NCBI RefSeq assembly: GCF_048595215.1
Contig: NZ_JBMDWJ010000351.1
Span: 3,320-67,319 of the forward strand
DNA: 64,000 nucleotides
Reading direction: 5' to 3'
Source: Siphonobacter sp048595215
GTDB lineage: Bacteria > Bacteroidota > Bacteroidia > Cytophagales > Spirosomataceae
Shown: one piece after another, positions 43,679 to 51,870 of the stretch
Numbering within the stretch: the stretch's first letter is position 1
Layout: every line of letters starts with the position of its first letter
The notes under the pieces: model-generated
Databases searched by the model: none
What the model was told of the DNA's origin: nothing
What the model saw: only the letters and a program-made list of their open reading frames with translations
Program-made: the position numbers and the translations under genes

Positions 43679-43688
43679 TTGTATACAA
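43679..43688. promoter_or_regulatory. TTGTATACAA palindrome before rhaEW
   Basis: A perfect 10-bp palindrome two bases before the rhaEW start codon; possible operator. TTGTATAC also occurs at 34340-34347 near lutC/susC. Confidence 0.3.
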
Positions 43689-43899
43689 AAAATGATATAG
43701 GCCTTAGTTAGCGGTACAAATGAACCAAAGGAAAAAGAATGAGCTGTCATGGTCTGTTAGGGTGAACCATCCTGCTCTGTATGGCTGCTCGTTCGAAGGA
43801 GTTCGTAGCCAGAAGGTTAGAAAAAGGCTGTTTGAGTGGGTATCAGGTTTGAGGATTGGTTTAAGGTTTCAGTAACATCAAGTCCGAATCCTTTGAAAA

Positions 43900-43942
43900 C
43901 CCCAACGGGGTTCAAGTGAATTAATTCGGGGTTACAACCCCG
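43900..43942. repeat. REP-like palindromic unit
   Basis: CCCC-AAC-GGGG at 43900-43910 and CGGGGTT-AC-AACCCCG at 43927-43942, joined by a short spacer with GAATTAATTC. Resembles short palindromic intergenic units common in Bacteroidota. Confidence 0.45.
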
Positions 43943-44095
43943 GGCCTTCCAGTAGCAGAGCGAAGCATCCCGGAGAGATTACACACGTTAATCCAATGAA
44001 TCATAGGCTTATTGATTAAGAATGAATAACGTATGGATTCGTTCCATGCATAAAACCGATCCACGTGAAGACGCAAAACCGATTTTTATACGATC

Positions 44096-44142
44096 ACTTC
44101 AACGAACACGACTCGAAATTTTCAAGGAGTGTTCGTTGAAGT
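44096..44142. repeat. 14-bp perfect inverted repeat downstream of GH78 gene
   Basis: ACTTCAACGAACAC (44096-44109) and GTGTTCGTTGAAGT (44129-44142) around a 19-nt loop. No T run on either side, so not a standard terminator. Confidence 0.6.
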
Positions 44143-44213
44143 AACGAATCTTGCCCTCATTCGGATTGGTAGTTCACGAACTAACCAGGATTGCTGACCT
44201 AACGCGATCCGGC

Positions 44214-46946
44214 CTACTGAATTTCTACTCGGTACGACCCCGGAACCAGCGTAGTCGTATTGGTTTTGAGTTTCTTTCCGGCCAGCGTAGCGGTTTGGCC
44301 CACTGTCAGGGGCAGTACCAGTTCGGCCTGCGTATTGGGTGGTACGGTGACGTTCAGTTGGAGCTTCCCGTTTTTGCGTTCCCAGTTGGACACAATCGGG
44401 CCGTACAGCGATTGATACGAAAACTTCACCCAGTTGAGGTCTTTCGGCGGCTTGGGAGCAATGCGGAAGGTTTTGAAGCCCGGATCAATCGGTTCCACAC
44501 CCGCCAGATACCGGAAATACCACTCAATGACGGAACCGTACGCGAAGTGATTGCGGGAGTTCATGCCTTCAGGTTTTTCCTTGTCCGAATTCCAGAGCTC
44601 CCACATCGTCGTAGCTCCATTTTCGGCCATATAGCCCCAGCTCGGGTACGTTTTCTGCGTAGCTACCTGATAGGCCAGGTCATTGTACCCGTAATCCGAC
44701 AGGCGGGGCAGAATCTGCTGGGAAGCGATGAAACCAGTCGTCAGGTGATTGTCGTGAGCCTTCACATCATCGGCTATGTTTTGAGCGATGCGAGCCCGCA
44801 GGTTTTCCGGTACAATGCCGAAAGTAAGCGGCATCAGGTTGGCCGCCTGGGTTTTACCTTCGTAATTGTTATCCTTGAAATAGAGATCGTTGTACTTCGA
44901 CGTATACTGTTTGGCTAAAGCCGCATATTTAGTAGCATCTTCCGTTTTGCCGAGTACCGTAGCCGCTTTCGCCAGGAGCGTATTGGAATAAACCTGATAC
45001 GCTCCGCCAATGGGCTTACTGGGCGAGGCTACCACGGGAACCCAGTCGCCGTAGCCGAACCATTGTTCACTGGGATCAGAGAAATAGTATAGTCCCGTTT
45101 TTTTCGTCGAAGCGTGCTGGTTCATGTATTCTACCCAGGCTTTCATACTGGCGTAGTTCGTTTCCAGGATGCGTTTATCGCCGAAAAATTCGTAGGAAGT
45201 CCAGGGAACAATCAGCGTCGCATCGCCCCAGGCGGGCTTTGACGGACCACCCACTACCATCTTCGGATTAACGTCGTACACGTATCCCGAGGGATGCTGG
45301 GAATCCGCAATATCCCGGGAATATTTGGCCCAGAAACTGTTGATGTCCATCAGATAGCAGGAAGAAGCCACAAAAATCTGAGCGTCGCCCATCCAGCCCA
45401 GTCGCTCGTCGCGTTGCGGGCAATCGGTCGGAATGGACAGGGCGTTACTCTTCAGCGTCCAGCGGGCATTCGAGTAGATTTTGTTGAGAATATCCTCGGA
45501 GGTAGAGAATTCGCCAATCGGTTCAAAATCCGTATGAATGACTTTGGCTACGATCTGGTCGGCGGTGGGCTTCCCCGGAAAACCGATTACTTCGACGTAA
45601 CGAAAGCCGTGGTACAGAAACATGGGTTCCCATTCTTCCTTGCCGCCATTGCTTTTGCAGATGTACCGATCCGTAGACTTGGCCGAACGCAGGTTTTCCT
45701 GAGCTACGGTTCCATCGTCGTGGAGCAACTCGGCGAAATGCAGAGCCACTTCCTGCCCGTACACGCCCTTCGGAATACTCAGATGCACAATCCCCGCCAT
45801 GTTCTGACCAAAGTCGAAAACGAAATGACCGGGCTTGGGTTCCGTCACTTTTACGGCTTTGCGGGTTTCCGTGACGCGGATCGGTGGAGCTTCCTGAGCC
45901 ACCACCTGTAGCGTACTCATGTCGAACGTGGCGGCCTGTTCGTTCGCGTTGGCGTCGGCAGTAGGTCCGAACAGGGTCGTCTGGTTTTTGGCCGTGTTCA
46001 GTACGACGGGCGTTACCCAGCCGTCTGCTTCGGTGCCTTTCGCTTCCTGCCGGGCATCGTAATGCTCGCCGTGGTACATGGAGTCGTAAATGACGGGCGA
46101 CAACCGAATTTTCCAACTGGTATTTGAAGTAATCAGCTCCCGCGTACCATCAGTATAGGTCAATTCCAGTTGGCATAGTAGTCGCAAAGGGCCCTGTGAA
46201 TACCGATGGAAACCGCCGCCCCAGCCGAGGCCGCCGCTCCACCAGCCGTTCCCCAGAAAGGCGTCGATCTGGTTATTGCCTTCCTTGAGCAGCTCCGTAA
46301 CGTCATAGGTTTGGTAGTATACTTTCTTGAGATAGTCCGTCCAGCCGGGCGTTAGCAGCATATCGCCCACGCGTTGCCCATTGATTTGCAGGGCATAATC
46401 GCCTAAACCCGTAGCGTATACCCGAGCCTTCACGAGTTTGCCGCGTACCGGGAATTCCTTCCGGCCCTGCGTTGAGCGGGGCGGTTCGCCCACTACGCCC
46501 GCCATGCCGATCCAGTCCGCTTTCCAGTCATCTTTGGCCAGCAGGCCCATTTCCCACCAGTCGGGTTTGGACCAGCCGGAGGCTTTTCCTTTTTCGTCCC
46601 AGATTTTTACTTTCCAGAAATACCGTTGCCGACTTTCCAGGTTTTTTCCCTGATAATCCACGTAGACCGACTGCGAAGCGTTGATCTTACCCGAGTCCCA
46701 GACATCCCCTTGGTTTTTAGCCAGAGCTTCTGCGGAAGAGGCCACCAGGATTTGATAGGCCGTCTGGCGGGCTCCGGCTTGCGTAGACGCAAGCTGCCAG
46801 CTTAGGCGAGGCTTCCTGACGCCGGTTCCCAGGCGAATATCGCCGTATTCGTAACGAAGTTTGTGAGGGGCCTGCTGGGCCTGAACCTGTGACAAGAGCC
46901 CCACTAAAACCAGGCACAGCCAGGTGTGAAGAAAACGTTTAAGCAT
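44214..46946 (-). CDS. Alpha-L-rhamnosidase, GH78 family, exported
   Basis: 910 residues with a signal peptide (cleavage after QVQAQ). N-terminal fibronectin-like and Bac_rhamnosid_N domains (YALQINGQRVGDMLLTPGWTDY), a concanavalin-like rhamnose-binding domain (HFVFDFGQNMAGIVHL), then the (alpha/alpha)6 catalytic domain with DCPQRDERLGWMGDAQIF (about residue 500; general acid Glu) and ENGATTMWELWNS (second acidic residue), ending in a beta domain. Hydrolyses terminal alpha-L-rhamnose from glycans or plant glycosides in the periplasm or at the surface. It opens the minus-strand rha run and lies divergent from the GntR regulator. Confidence 0.95.
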   Translation of the reverse strand: MLKRFLHTWLCLVLVGLLSQVQAQQAPHKLRYEYGDIRLGTGVRKPRLSWQLASTQAGARQTAYQILVASSAEALAKNQGDVWDSGKINASQSVYVDYQGKNLESRQRYFWKVKIWDEKGKASGWSKPDWWEMGLLAKDDWKADWIGMAGVVGEPPRSTQGRKEFPVRGKLVKARVYATGLGDYALQINGQRVGDMLLTPGWTDYLKKVYYQTYDVTELLKEGNNQIDAFLGNGWWSGGLGWGGGFHRYSQGPLRLLCQLELTYTDGTRELITSNTSWKIRLSPVIYDSMYHGEHYDARQEAKGTEADGWVTPVVLNTAKNQTTLFGPTADANANEQAATFDMSTLQVVAQEAPPIRVTETRKAVKVTEPKPGHFVFDFGQNMAGIVHLSIPKGVYGQEVALHFAELLHDDGTVAQENLRSAKSTDRYICKSNGGKEEWEPMFLYHGFRYVEVIGFPGKPTADQIVAKVIHTDFEPIGEFSTSEDILNKIYSNARWTLKSNALSIPTDCPQRDERLGWMGDAQIFVASSCYLMDINSFWAKYSRDIADSQHPSGYVYDVNPKMVVGGPSKPAWGDATLIVPWTSYEFFGDKRILETNYASMKAWVEYMNQHASTKKTGLYYFSDPSEQWFGYGDWVPVVASPSKPIGGAYQVYSNTLLAKAATVLGKTEDATKYAALAKQYTSKYNDLYFKDNNYEGKTQAANLMPLTFGIVPENLRARIAQNIADDVKAHDNHLTTGFIASQQILPRLSDYGYNDLAYQVATQKTYPSWGYMAENGATTMWELWNSDKEKPEGMNSRNHFAYGSVIEWYFRYLAGVEPIDPGFKTFRIAPKPPKDLNWVKFSYQSLYGPIVSNWERKNGKLQLNVTVPPNTQAELVLPLTVGQTATLAGKKLKTNTTTLVPGSYRVEIQ

Positions 46947-47120
46947 AAGTTTAGAGTGATTAAATACTAATTCTACAGGTTTGAGTTTAAATGTACGTAA
47001 CCTGTCTATTCGGTAAGTGTAGCCAGTTGTTTTTTTCTACTCAAGCCGTCCGGAAAATATTCTATGGGGTATTTAGGACGTAACTTACGATCTTTACGGT
47101 TCAGATTGCCTCCTATTCGC

Positions 47121-48158
47121 ATGAAACAAACGGTTCGTCAGGTCTTTGAAATCATCCAGATTGATGAGTATTCAACGACCCCTAAATACAAGCAGATTGT
47201 CAATTCAGTAATTGCGGCCCTTGAGAAGGGGCTGGTCAAGACCAAGCAGGGTTTGCCGTCGATTAATGAACTGTCGATGCTGTATGACATTTCCCGGGAT
47301 ACGGCTGAAAAGGCGTATAATGAACTCAAGAAGTTGGGTATTCTAGGCTCCGTGCCGGGAAAAGGCTTTTATATTGCTAGTGCCAGCTATCGGCAGAAGC
47401 GTCGGATTTTTCTGCTTTTCAATAAGTTAAGTCCCCACAAAAAAATCATCTACGACGCGATGGTGGAGATGCTGGGTGAAGAAACAGCGGTTGATTTTTA
47501 CATCTACAACAACAACTTCCGGCTGTTTAAAGAGCTGATTCAGAATCGGGCCGGGCATTATACGCATTACGTCATCATTGCCCATTTTCTGGAAGGCGGC
47601 GAAACGGCGGCGGAGCTGATCAATCAGTTGCCCAAGGATCAGCTACTGATTCTGGATAAACTGGTTCCCGGTGTGGAAGGTCCGTATGCGGCGGTGTATC
47701 AGGATTTTGAACGGGACATTTTTACGGCTTTGGCTGAAGGGGAGGAGCTGTTACGAAAGTATCAGGTACTCAAGCTGGTTTTTCCGCTGTATACCTACCA
47801 CGCCCGCGAAATCCTGATTGGTTTTCAGAAGTTCTGTACCGAATACGGCTTTCCCTATAAGATCATTTCGGATGTATCGAAAGAAGTGATGTCGCCGGGC
47901 GATGTATACATTAACCTGATGGAAGACGATCTGGTGACGCTGGTGAAGCAAGCAAAAACCAACGGGTACCGGGTAGGGAAGGAAGTTGGGATTATCTCTT
48001 ACAACGAAAACCCGCTTAAGGAAATCATTCTCGACGGAATCACGGTACTTTCTACTGATTTTGAAGCCATGGGAAAACAGGCCGCCGAACTCATTCTCAA
48101 CAACTCGACACAAAAACTGGCGAATCCATTCCGGCTGATTGTCCGGCAGTCGGTGTAG
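47121..48158 (+). CDS. GntR-type transcriptional regulator with LacI-like sensor domain
   Basis: 345 residues from ATG 47121 (MKQTVRQVFEIIQID); the longer frame from 47064 adds 19 unlikely residues. The N-terminal winged helix of the GntR class is seen as YKQIVNSVIAALEKG, LPSINELSMLYDISRDTAEKAYNELKKLGIL and GKGFYI. Residues about 90-340 form a periplasmic-binding-protein-like fold as in LacI regulators, ending in EVGIISYNENPLKEIILDGITVLSTDFEAMGKQAAELIL. It is divergent from the rhamnosidase gene, so it probably senses rhamnose or a product and controls this locus. That is inferred from position. Confidence 0.88.
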   Translation: MKQTVRQVFEIIQIDEYSTTPKYKQIVNSVIAALEKGLVKTKQGLPSINELSMLYDISRDTAEKAYNELKKLGILGSVPGKGFYIASASYRQKRRIFLLFNKLSPHKKIIYDAMVEMLGEETAVDFYIYNNNFRLFKELIQNRAGHYTHYVIIAHFLEGGETAAELINQLPKDQLLILDKLVPGVEGPYAAVYQDFERDIFTALAEGEELLRKYQVLKLVFPLYTYHAREILIGFQKFCTEYGFPYKIISDVSKEVMSPGDVYINLMEDDLVTLVKQAKTNGYRVGKEVGIISYNENPLKEIILDGITVLSTDFEAMGKQAAELILNNSTQKLANPFRLIVRQSV

Positions 48159-48230
48159 CAGAATACGTACAAGTTTGGAAACCTGCACCAGTGTTTGTTG
48201 CGTATGCCATGCGGGCAATAAACACCATAG

Positions 48231-48268
48231 AAAAAAGGGTACGCCGTTCAGAAACAACGTACCCCTTT
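48231..48268. terminator. Terminator between GntR regulator and AAA+ gene
   Basis: AAAAAAGGGTACG pairs with CGTACCCCTTT; the T run is strong in the minus direction (AAA+ gene) and weak in plus. Confidence 0.8.
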
Positions 48269-48291
48269 GGCAATCAACTAAAAATCAACCC

Positions 48292-49845
48292 TTACCGTCT
48301 CCGGCGACCGCCGAAATCTTCTTCGTCATCATCTTCCTCCTCGTCGTCATCGTCAAAGTTCATGCCGGCAATAAGGCTGTCGGTCAGATCCTTGAATTGT
48401 AAGCCTTTGTCGAGGGGTTTCTTACTAATAAGCGAAAACTCAGCCATCCCATGCAGGGCAAATTCCATGAAGAAGAATTTTTCATCGCCTGTAAGTTCGG
48501 GGTGAAATTCTTCCACCAGATCGTCCAGGCCATCGATGGCCAGCAGTCGGTTCTGGTAATCTTTATCGGACAGATCGCTCAATAAGTCCAACGAGTGTTC
48601 GCCAAACCAGGTTTGTACTTTCTGGAACGGGTTCTTCTTATTTTTGATCTGTTTCTTCAACTTTTCCGGATCGGGGAAGTATTGCAGAAACTGTGTTTTA
48701 ATGGCTTTACTGACCAGATTCATCGCCACGATATAGGGTCCTTCTACTTCGCCTTCGTACACCAGCTCCACCTTACCCGTAATCGCCGGAATAACTCCGT
48801 ACAGATCCGCAAGACGCACGTACGTACGCTCTTCACTGTTGAGCAAAGCCCGACGTTCTGCCGCGGAAACCAGATTTTCGTACGCCGAAATCGTCATCCG
48901 GGCGGATACCCCCGACTTGGCATCGACGTATTCACTTTGACGGGCTTCAATGGCAATTTGCTCGATCAGGTCTTCCGTTACTTCATTGATAGAGACGATT
49001 TCCTGACCTTCTTTCACCTTCGCTTCCTGACGCGTGATGCGTTTACCGATCTCCAGCGTACGCGGGTAGTGCGTCAGAATCTGGCTGTCGATCCGATCTT
49101 TCAGGGGCGTTACAATGCTACCCCGGTTGGTATAATCTTCGGGGTTCGCGGTGAAAACAAACTGAATATCCAGCGGTAAGCGGAGTTTGAAACCGCGAAT
49201 CTGAATGTCTCCTTCCTGCAGAATATTGAAGAGTGACACCTGAATCCGGGCCTGTAAATCGGGTAACTCGTTGATCACAAAAATTCCCCGGTGCGAACGC
49301 GGAATCAAGCCAAAGTGAATCACCCGTTCGTCCGAATAGGGGAGTTTCAGCGTAGCCGCCTTGATCGGGTCCGCATCGCCAATCAAATCGGCAACAGATA
49401 CATCGGGGGTGGCAAGTTTTTCCGTATACCGCTCATCCCGATGCAGCCAGATTACGGGCGTCTCGTCGCCTTTTTCGGCAATCAGATCCACCGCGTAACG
49501 CGACAAGGGTTGTAAGGGATCATCGTTAAGTTCAGAACCTTCTACGACGGGAATGTACTCGTCGAGCAGGTAAATCATCAGGCGGGCAATCCGGGTTTTG
49601 GCCTGTCCGCGAAGACCCAGCAGGTTGATATGGTGCCGGGAAAGCAGGGCTCGTTCGACATCCGGGATTACGGTGTCTTCGTAGCCGTATACGCCGGGAA
49701 ACACTTCTTCGCCCGAACGCATTTTGGTGATGAGATTGCGACGAAGTTCGTCTTTAATGGATTCAGGCTGATAGCCAGCCGCCTTGAGCTGACCCAGCGT
49801 AGTAATATTGAGTTTATCGGAAACGGAAAGCGAGTGATACGACAT
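48292..49845 (-). CDS. AAA+ ATPase, MoxR / magnesium-chelatase subunit I-like
   Basis: 517 residues from ATG 49845. The AAA+ core has Walker A GLRGQAKTR (about 74-82), Walker B GIFVINELPDL, FVFTANPEDYTNRG (sensor 1) and PLKDRIDSQI. These match ChlI/MoxR-like helix-2-insert ATPases, which act as chaperones with a VWA partner. Walker A is altered (GxxGQAKT) as in this group. The C-terminus is an acidic tail followed by FGGRRRR. A VWA protein fitting as partner is encoded at 54546-55655, about 5 kb away rather than next to it. The target is unknown. Confidence 0.85.
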   Translation of the reverse strand: MSYHSLSVSDKLNITTLGQLKAAGYQPESIKDELRRNLITKMRSGEEVFPGVYGYEDTVIPDVERALLSRHHINLLGLRGQAKTRIARLMIYLLDEYIPVVEGSELNDDPLQPLSRYAVDLIAEKGDETPVIWLHRDERYTEKLATPDVSVADLIGDADPIKAATLKLPYSDERVIHFGLIPRSHRGIFVINELPDLQARIQVSLFNILQEGDIQIRGFKLRLPLDIQFVFTANPEDYTNRGSIVTPLKDRIDSQILTHYPRTLEIGKRITRQEAKVKEGQEIVSINEVTEDLIEQIAIEARQSEYVDAKSGVSARMTISAYENLVSAAERRALLNSEERTYVRLADLYGVIPAITGKVELVYEGEVEGPYIVAMNLVSKAIKTQFLQYFPDPEKLKKQIKNKKNPFQKVQTWFGEHSLDLLSDLSDKDYQNRLLAIDGLDDLVEEFHPELTGDEKFFFMEFALHGMAEFSLISKKPLDKGLQFKDLTDSLIAGMNFDDDDEEEDDDEEDFGGRRRR

Positions 49846-49979
49846 CAAAAAAGGGTTTAGCTACGTAAGTGGGTAACGTTTTCAGAATCAAAAAGGTTTG
49901 GGCTGGCCGTGTCGACGGTCAATTAACTCAAAGATATACGATGAAAGACACGGGCAGAATACAAAAAAAGGTGAACTCA

Positions 49980-50010
49980 TTTGGGATATTGATTTTTTAT
50001 TCTACGTTTG
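49980..50010 (+). promoter_or_regulatory. Promoter of the blaI-m56 operon
   Basis: TTTG at 49980-49983, 19-bp spacer, TACGTTTG at 50003-50010: a full match to the Bacteroidota consensus. The -7 box lies inside the first operator-like repeat. Confidence 0.8.
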
Positions 50011-50034
50011 TAGAGTAAAATCTATGAATGTAGA
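50001..50034. promoter_or_regulatory. Tandem BlaI-type operators
   Basis: TCTACGTTTGTAGA (50001-50014) and TCTATGAATGTAGA (50021-50034) are two dyads of the TCTAC-N4-GTAGA kind, 20 bp apart (two helical turns), ending two bases before the blaI start codon. They would let BlaI block its own promoter. Confidence 0.75.
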
Positions 50035-50036
50035 AT

Positions 50037-50411
50037 ATGGCCCAGTTAACCAAAGCCGAAGAGCAACTGATGGAGCTGATCTGGCAACAGGAAAAAGTAT
50101 TTATGAAGGACTTACTGGAACTGTATCCGGAGCCGAAACCCGCCGTTACTACCGTGGCTACCTTACTGAAACGAATGCAGGAAAAAGGCTTCGTGGATTA
50201 CACCGTCTACGGTAATTCCCGGGAGTATTACGCCCTGGTTAAAAAGGATGATTACTTCGCTAAACATGTGAAAGGAATCATTAAAAGTTATTTTGAAAAC
50301 TCAGCGTTAAAGTTTGCCTCCTTTTTTACGAAAGCTTCTAATTTATCGCTCGATGAACTGGAAGATTTAAAGCGAATCGTTGACGAAGAAATCACTAAAA
50401 AGAAAAAGTAA
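50037..50411 (+). CDS. BlaI/MecI/CopY-family transcriptional repressor
   Basis: 124 residues. Winged helix of the penicillinase-repressor class: LTKAEEQLMELIWQQEKVFMKDLLELYP, then the recognition helix KPAVTTVATLLKRMQEKGFVDY, and the dimer-forming C-terminal helices. The protease-cleavage zone lies in the tail. In this system an M56 membrane protease cuts the repressor when a signal is sensed. Start at ATG 50037; the stop overlaps the next start by one base (TAATG). Two operators precede it. Confidence 0.93.
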   Translation: MAQLTKAEEQLMELIWQQEKVFMKDLLELYPEPKPAVTTVATLLKRMQEKGFVDYTVYGNSREYYALVKKDDYFAKHVKGIIKSYFENSALKFASFFTKASNLSLDELEDLKRIVDEEITKKKK

Positions 50412-51802
50412 TGGACTACCTCCTGAAGTCTATACTCTGCTCCATCCTGTTCCTGTTAGTCTATAAAGTATTGCTGGAACGGGAGACCATGTTTGTGTTC
50501 AATCGTTTCTATTTATTGATGAGTATAGGAGCCTCCTTAGCGATTCCATTACTAACGATAGAATTGAACAACCCGGAGGTAATTCCTGCCACAGAAGTAG
50601 TATACCGATTGACTGGCAACGAAGTAAATAGGCCGTTAATAGCGGTTGAAAAGCAGCCTGTTACGTTCGAACAGTATGCATGGTTAGTATATGCCCTGGT
50701 TACGGGTATACTCGCCATTCGCTTTCTGAAAAATGTACTGGCCGTGGTATGGAAAATCAGGAATGCAGTAGTAATCAGAGGTTCGATAAAGGTTGTGTTA
50801 CTGGACAATGATGAATTGCCGTATAGTTTCATGAATTACATTTTCGTCAGTAAACGTAGCTATCAAAAGCAGGAAATAGAAGCACAGATCTGGCAGCACG
50901 AATTAGCCCATATCCGGCAGCGGCACACCTGGGATATTCTGTTTATGGAGTTAGTACAGGTATGCTGGTGGTTCAATCCGGCGGTGTATGTCTACCAGAA
51001 AATGATCCGGATGAATCATGAATACTTGGCGGATCATGCGGTCTTATCCATCGATCCGGAAGTAAAAAAGTACCAGCGTTTATTAGTGAGTAAAGTGAGT
51101 CAAGGTTTATTTCTTACCAGTTCTTTTAATTATGTAACTACTAAAAAAAGACTACTGATGATGACGAAAATGACTTCCCGGTTTCAACGCTTAATCAGAC
51201 AAATGAGTCTGATACCAATGGTAATACTTACAATAGCTTTGTTCAGTAAAGTGGAGTACGCAGGGGCTCAGACCGAGCAAACTGCGATTCAGGTACCTTC
51301 AACCCAAAAGGGTGTTTCTGAAGAATTGTTGAAGGAATACGAAGCGATTACGAAACGAACGTATACACCCATAGAGAATGGCTCCCGCCGGTACAATCGT
51401 TACAATTTGTCTAAAGTTGAGGAAGAACGGGTTATATCGATCTATCATCAGATGAGTAAAGAACAGCAGGACAAGCAAAAAATTGTTGTCTACTATCTGC
51501 CTCCGCTTAAAAAAGAAAGGCCAACCGCAAAAGAATTGGAAATTTGGAAAAATCCTAAAATGAGTGGCGTATGGATCGATGATAAACGCGTTGCTAATGA
51601 AGAATTGAATAAGTATAAACCAGAAGATTTTTCACATGCTTCTGTAAGTAAATTATATAAAAATGCAGCTAATTACGGGAAACATTATTATCAGGTCGAT
51701 CTAATGACCAACCGTGCGTATGACGAGTATCTGAAAGAAGAAACAAAGAATCCGACTTATATGGTTCGCGAAAGAAGAACGTGGAGTAAACCAGCCAAAT
51801 AA
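50411..51802 (+). CDS. M56-family (BlaR1-type) membrane metallopeptidase
   Basis: 463 residues. About four membrane helices (near 1-22, 33-53, 84-104, 275-290) and the cytosolic zinc site QHELAHIRQRHTWD (HExxH, about residues 160-170) with a downstream Glu in NHEYLADHAV. It would cleave the BlaI-type repressor. The C-terminal 170 residues after the last helix are periplasmic and form no penicillin-binding domain: they read LYKNAANYGKHYYQVDLMTNRAYDEY near the end, a segment seen in other Bacteroidota M56 proteins. The signal sensed is therefore not clearly a beta-lactam. Confidence 0.9.
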   Translation: MDYLLKSILCSILFLLVYKVLLERETMFVFNRFYLLMSIGASLAIPLLTIELNNPEVIPATEVVYRLTGNEVNRPLIAVEKQPVTFEQYAWLVYALVTGILAIRFLKNVLAVVWKIRNAVVIRGSIKVVLLDNDELPYSFMNYIFVSKRSYQKQEIEAQIWQHELAHIRQRHTWDILFMELVQVCWWFNPAVYVYQKMIRMNHEYLADHAVLSIDPEVKKYQRLLVSKVSQGLFLTSSFNYVTTKKRLLMMTKMTSRFQRLIRQMSLIPMVILTIALFSKVEYAGAQTEQTAIQVPSTQKGVSEELLKEYEAITKRTYTPIENGSRRYNRYNLSKVEEERVISIYHQMSKEQQDKQKIVVYYLPPLKKERPTAKELEIWKNPKMSGVWIDDKRVANEELNKYKPEDFSHASVSKLYKNAANYGKHYYQVDLMTNRAYDEYLKEETKNPTYMVRERRTWSKPAK

Positions 51803-51813
51803 GAATGGAGCAG

Positions 51814-51855
51814 TCAAAGAAAAAGCGTGAAGAGAGCTTCACGCTTTTTCTTTGA
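51814..51855. terminator. Bidirectional terminator between m56 and FAH genes
   Basis: Perfect 19-bp stem TCAAAGAAAAAGCGTGAAG with its complement around a 4-nt loop. Confidence 0.92.
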
Positions 51856-51870
51856 TCAAAACTATTTTAG

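Larger units (their letters stand above)
43677..44213. other. Repeat-rich spacer between rhaEW and the rhamnosidase gene
   Basis: 537 bp without a credible gene. It holds the TTGTATACAA palindrome (43679-43688), a palindromic GGGGTT/AACCCC unit (43900-43942), two AAAACCGAT copies (about 44052 and 44076) and a 14-bp inverted repeat (44096-44142). Confidence 0.6.

Noticed and set aside
43677..43688. Upstream TTG start of rhaEW
   Set aside because: It lies in a palindrome and adds only four residues; the ATG at 43676 fits the family start.
44151..44918. 255-codon plus-strand ORF over the end of the rhamnosidase gene
   Set aside because: Shadow of GH78; no domain seen.
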